Of a stretch of DNA of 64,000 bases, positions 63,058 through 64,000 are shown piece after piece. The DNA is from MSPOR6 sp964652195 (GTDB lineage: Bacteria > Poribacteria > WGA-4E > WGA-3G): positions 1 to 64,000 of the forward strand of contig CAZZBB010000050.1 of assembly GCA_964652195.1 (NCBI GenBank), read 5' to 3'. The notes beneath the pieces were generated by a model. It was not told where the DNA came from, searched no databases, and was given only the letters and a program-made list of their open reading frames with translations. A program made the position numbers and the translations under genes. How positions within the stretch are numbered: the first letter of the stretch is position 1; each line of letters starts with the position of its first letter.

Positions 63058-64000
63058 ATGAGTAGTACAGATAACGTTTCACCCGAATTGCGAAAAGCAG
63101 AAAAAGAGATAGATGACTATTACAAATCTAATCCTTTGCTCAAACTCCCGTTTGCATCTGCTGCATGGTATTTGTTGTCGTCCGCTGAAGAGTATATGCT
63201 AAATGAGCAAATGGGCGGTGTTAGTAGGGTACAAGATATTCACAATCTTTGTAGTGATTTCATTACTGAAATTGAGCATTCTATGTCTTGGCTTTACCAT
63301 GCAGGTGAACAAAATGGACAAATTCCCTTTGTAAGAGATAACGATCTTTACAAAGCATCGAAGGATTTATTTGAGCTAAGTCAGAAATACGACTGGTTCA
63401 TCTTTGCATTTACATCCGCCAGCGGCAAGGAAAGGGTACTTGACTTGGAACTCCAAGGGACAACTATTCAACCAACCGGGGATTTTTTCGCAAGTATAGA
63501 GTACGAGGCATACAATATCTTAATTGATCCGCGTGAATCTGAGGAAGCACTACCTTTTCTAAATCGTGAATATTTTCCTATAAATGCAATCAAGGAATAT
63601 CTAAAGATAGAAGGTAATAGATTTCACTATACATTGGAACCAAAAATGGTTGCTGATATGAAAACGTATCTGCAGCCTTTATTTAATAGAATGTTTATAT
63701 TGCCAAGTTGCTGGGAATTTAGCCGTTACACGCTGGGTGAATTTCGAAAGGTTTTTGAAGTAATTTGTGCTATAGCACATATTCACTGGAAAGCACATAA
63801 AATGGCTGTGAAACAAGGTGTTATTCATAAAGGTTATGTTGATAGTCTTTATATGATGACCTACGGTAAATTGATTAGGACTGTTGCTAGATATTCTGGT
63901 ATGTCACCTATAGAAGTACAAAGCGTTATTGATGATTTGACTTATGGAAAAAGTGGTATTACAAGTCCTGTCCCTGCTTTACAACCTATAATTAAACTAA
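63058..64000 (+). CDS. Unrecognised third gene of the helicase-methyltransferase locus (partial, runs off the window)
   Basis: An open frame from ATG 63058 (site GAAGGTGG) to the window end, at least 314 residues, without a stop. I recognise no family. The start reads MSSTDNVSPELRKAEKEIDDYY. The sequence is soluble, mixed alpha/beta, Tyr- and Phe-rich, with several His and Trp residues (EFSRYTLGEFRKVFEVICAIAHIHW, then HKGYVDSLYMMTYGKLIRTVARYSG). No nuclease, ATPase or transmembrane signature is apparent. A 17-bp gap to the methyltransferase gene makes it part of the same operon, so a role with the defence-like pair is inferred, for instance as a regulator or effector. Confidence 0.6.
   Translation, partial: MSSTDNVSPELRKAEKEIDDYYKSNPLLKLPFASAAWYLLSSAEEYMLNEQMGGVSRVQDIHNLCSDFITEIEHSMSWLYHAGEQNGQIPFVRDNDLYKASKDLFELSQKYDWFIFAFTSASGKERVLDLELQGTTIQPTGDFFASIEYEAYNILIDPRESEEALPFLNREYFPINAIKEYLKIEGNRFHYTLEPKMVADMKTYLQPLFNRMFILPSCWEFSRYTLGEFRKVFEVICAIAHIHWKAHKMAVKQGVIHKGYVDSLYMMTYGKLIRTVARYSGMSPIEVQSVIDDLTYGKSGITSPVPALQPIIKL

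Noticed and set aside
1..64000. tRNA or rRNA genes in the window
   Set aside because: I looked in all longer spacers and saw no cloverleaf-like sequence with a T-loop GTTCnAnnC, nor rRNA; a covariance scan would be decisive.

Overview
The window is AT-rich DNA from a diderm (Gram-negative-type) bacterium. A complete type II secretion gene set, a TolC-family outer-membrane channel and several lipoprotein or signal-peptide proteins indicate two membranes. DegT aminotransferase, Gfo/Idh/MocA oxidoreductase, LamG and PD40 genes occur together with many dispersed short hairpin repeats. That combination reminds me of uncultured lineages such as candidate phylum Poribacteria, but this is an inference and no marker gene was compared. 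UGA is an ordinary stop codon here (for example the ATGA overlaps at 15285 and 23958), so the in-frame UGA at 54917 is a local recoding event.

Layout. 1-3866: repeat element, DegT aminotransferase, exported thioredoxin-fold protein. 3930-9794: one minus-strand metal operon. A MntR-like regulator is followed by a ferritin/VIT1 transporter, a substrate-binding lipoprotein, an ATPase and two permeases. It is driven by a consensus promoter that overlaps a perfect palindromic operator. 9831-10883: Gfo/Idh/MocA oxidoreductase. 10966-13341: a cassette with two secreted-protein genes between roughly 50-bp direct repeats. 13348-14443: repeat-rich, no gene. 14512-17705: LamG protein, class II terpene cyclase and glycosyltransferase. 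17798-34712: minus-strand gsp operon (E-F-G-H-I-J-K-L-M-D) ending in two secretin paralogues. 35165-36772: sigma factor and NfuA. 36874-41908: TolC / membrane-fusion protein / ABC ATPase / beta-RFAP-synthase-like GHMP protein. 42142-54148: TPR protein and housekeeping genes (holB, tmk, recJ, rel, rpmB, rsmA, coaBC, gmk, ferredoxin). 54295-55159: TPR protein and a UGSC selenoprotein with its SECIS hairpin. 55160-64000: repeat-rich spacer, then a predicted restriction-modification or defence locus: PLD-nuclease/helicase, Eco57I-type methyltransferase and an unrecognised third gene cut by the window end.

How the genes work together. The metal operon places uptake and probable export/storage of the same class of metal under one metal-sensing repressor. 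The gsp operon supplies the cytoplasmic ATPase, inner-membrane platform, pseudopili and outer-membrane secretin; GspC and the prepilin peptidase are not in the window. The last locus pairs a putative nuclease/translocase with a DNA methyltransferase, as expected for self/non-self discrimination.

The strongest leads are the selenoprotein that would normally be annotated as two fragments, the duplicated mosaic secretins, the defence-like locus with an unknown third gene, and the terpene cyclase operon.
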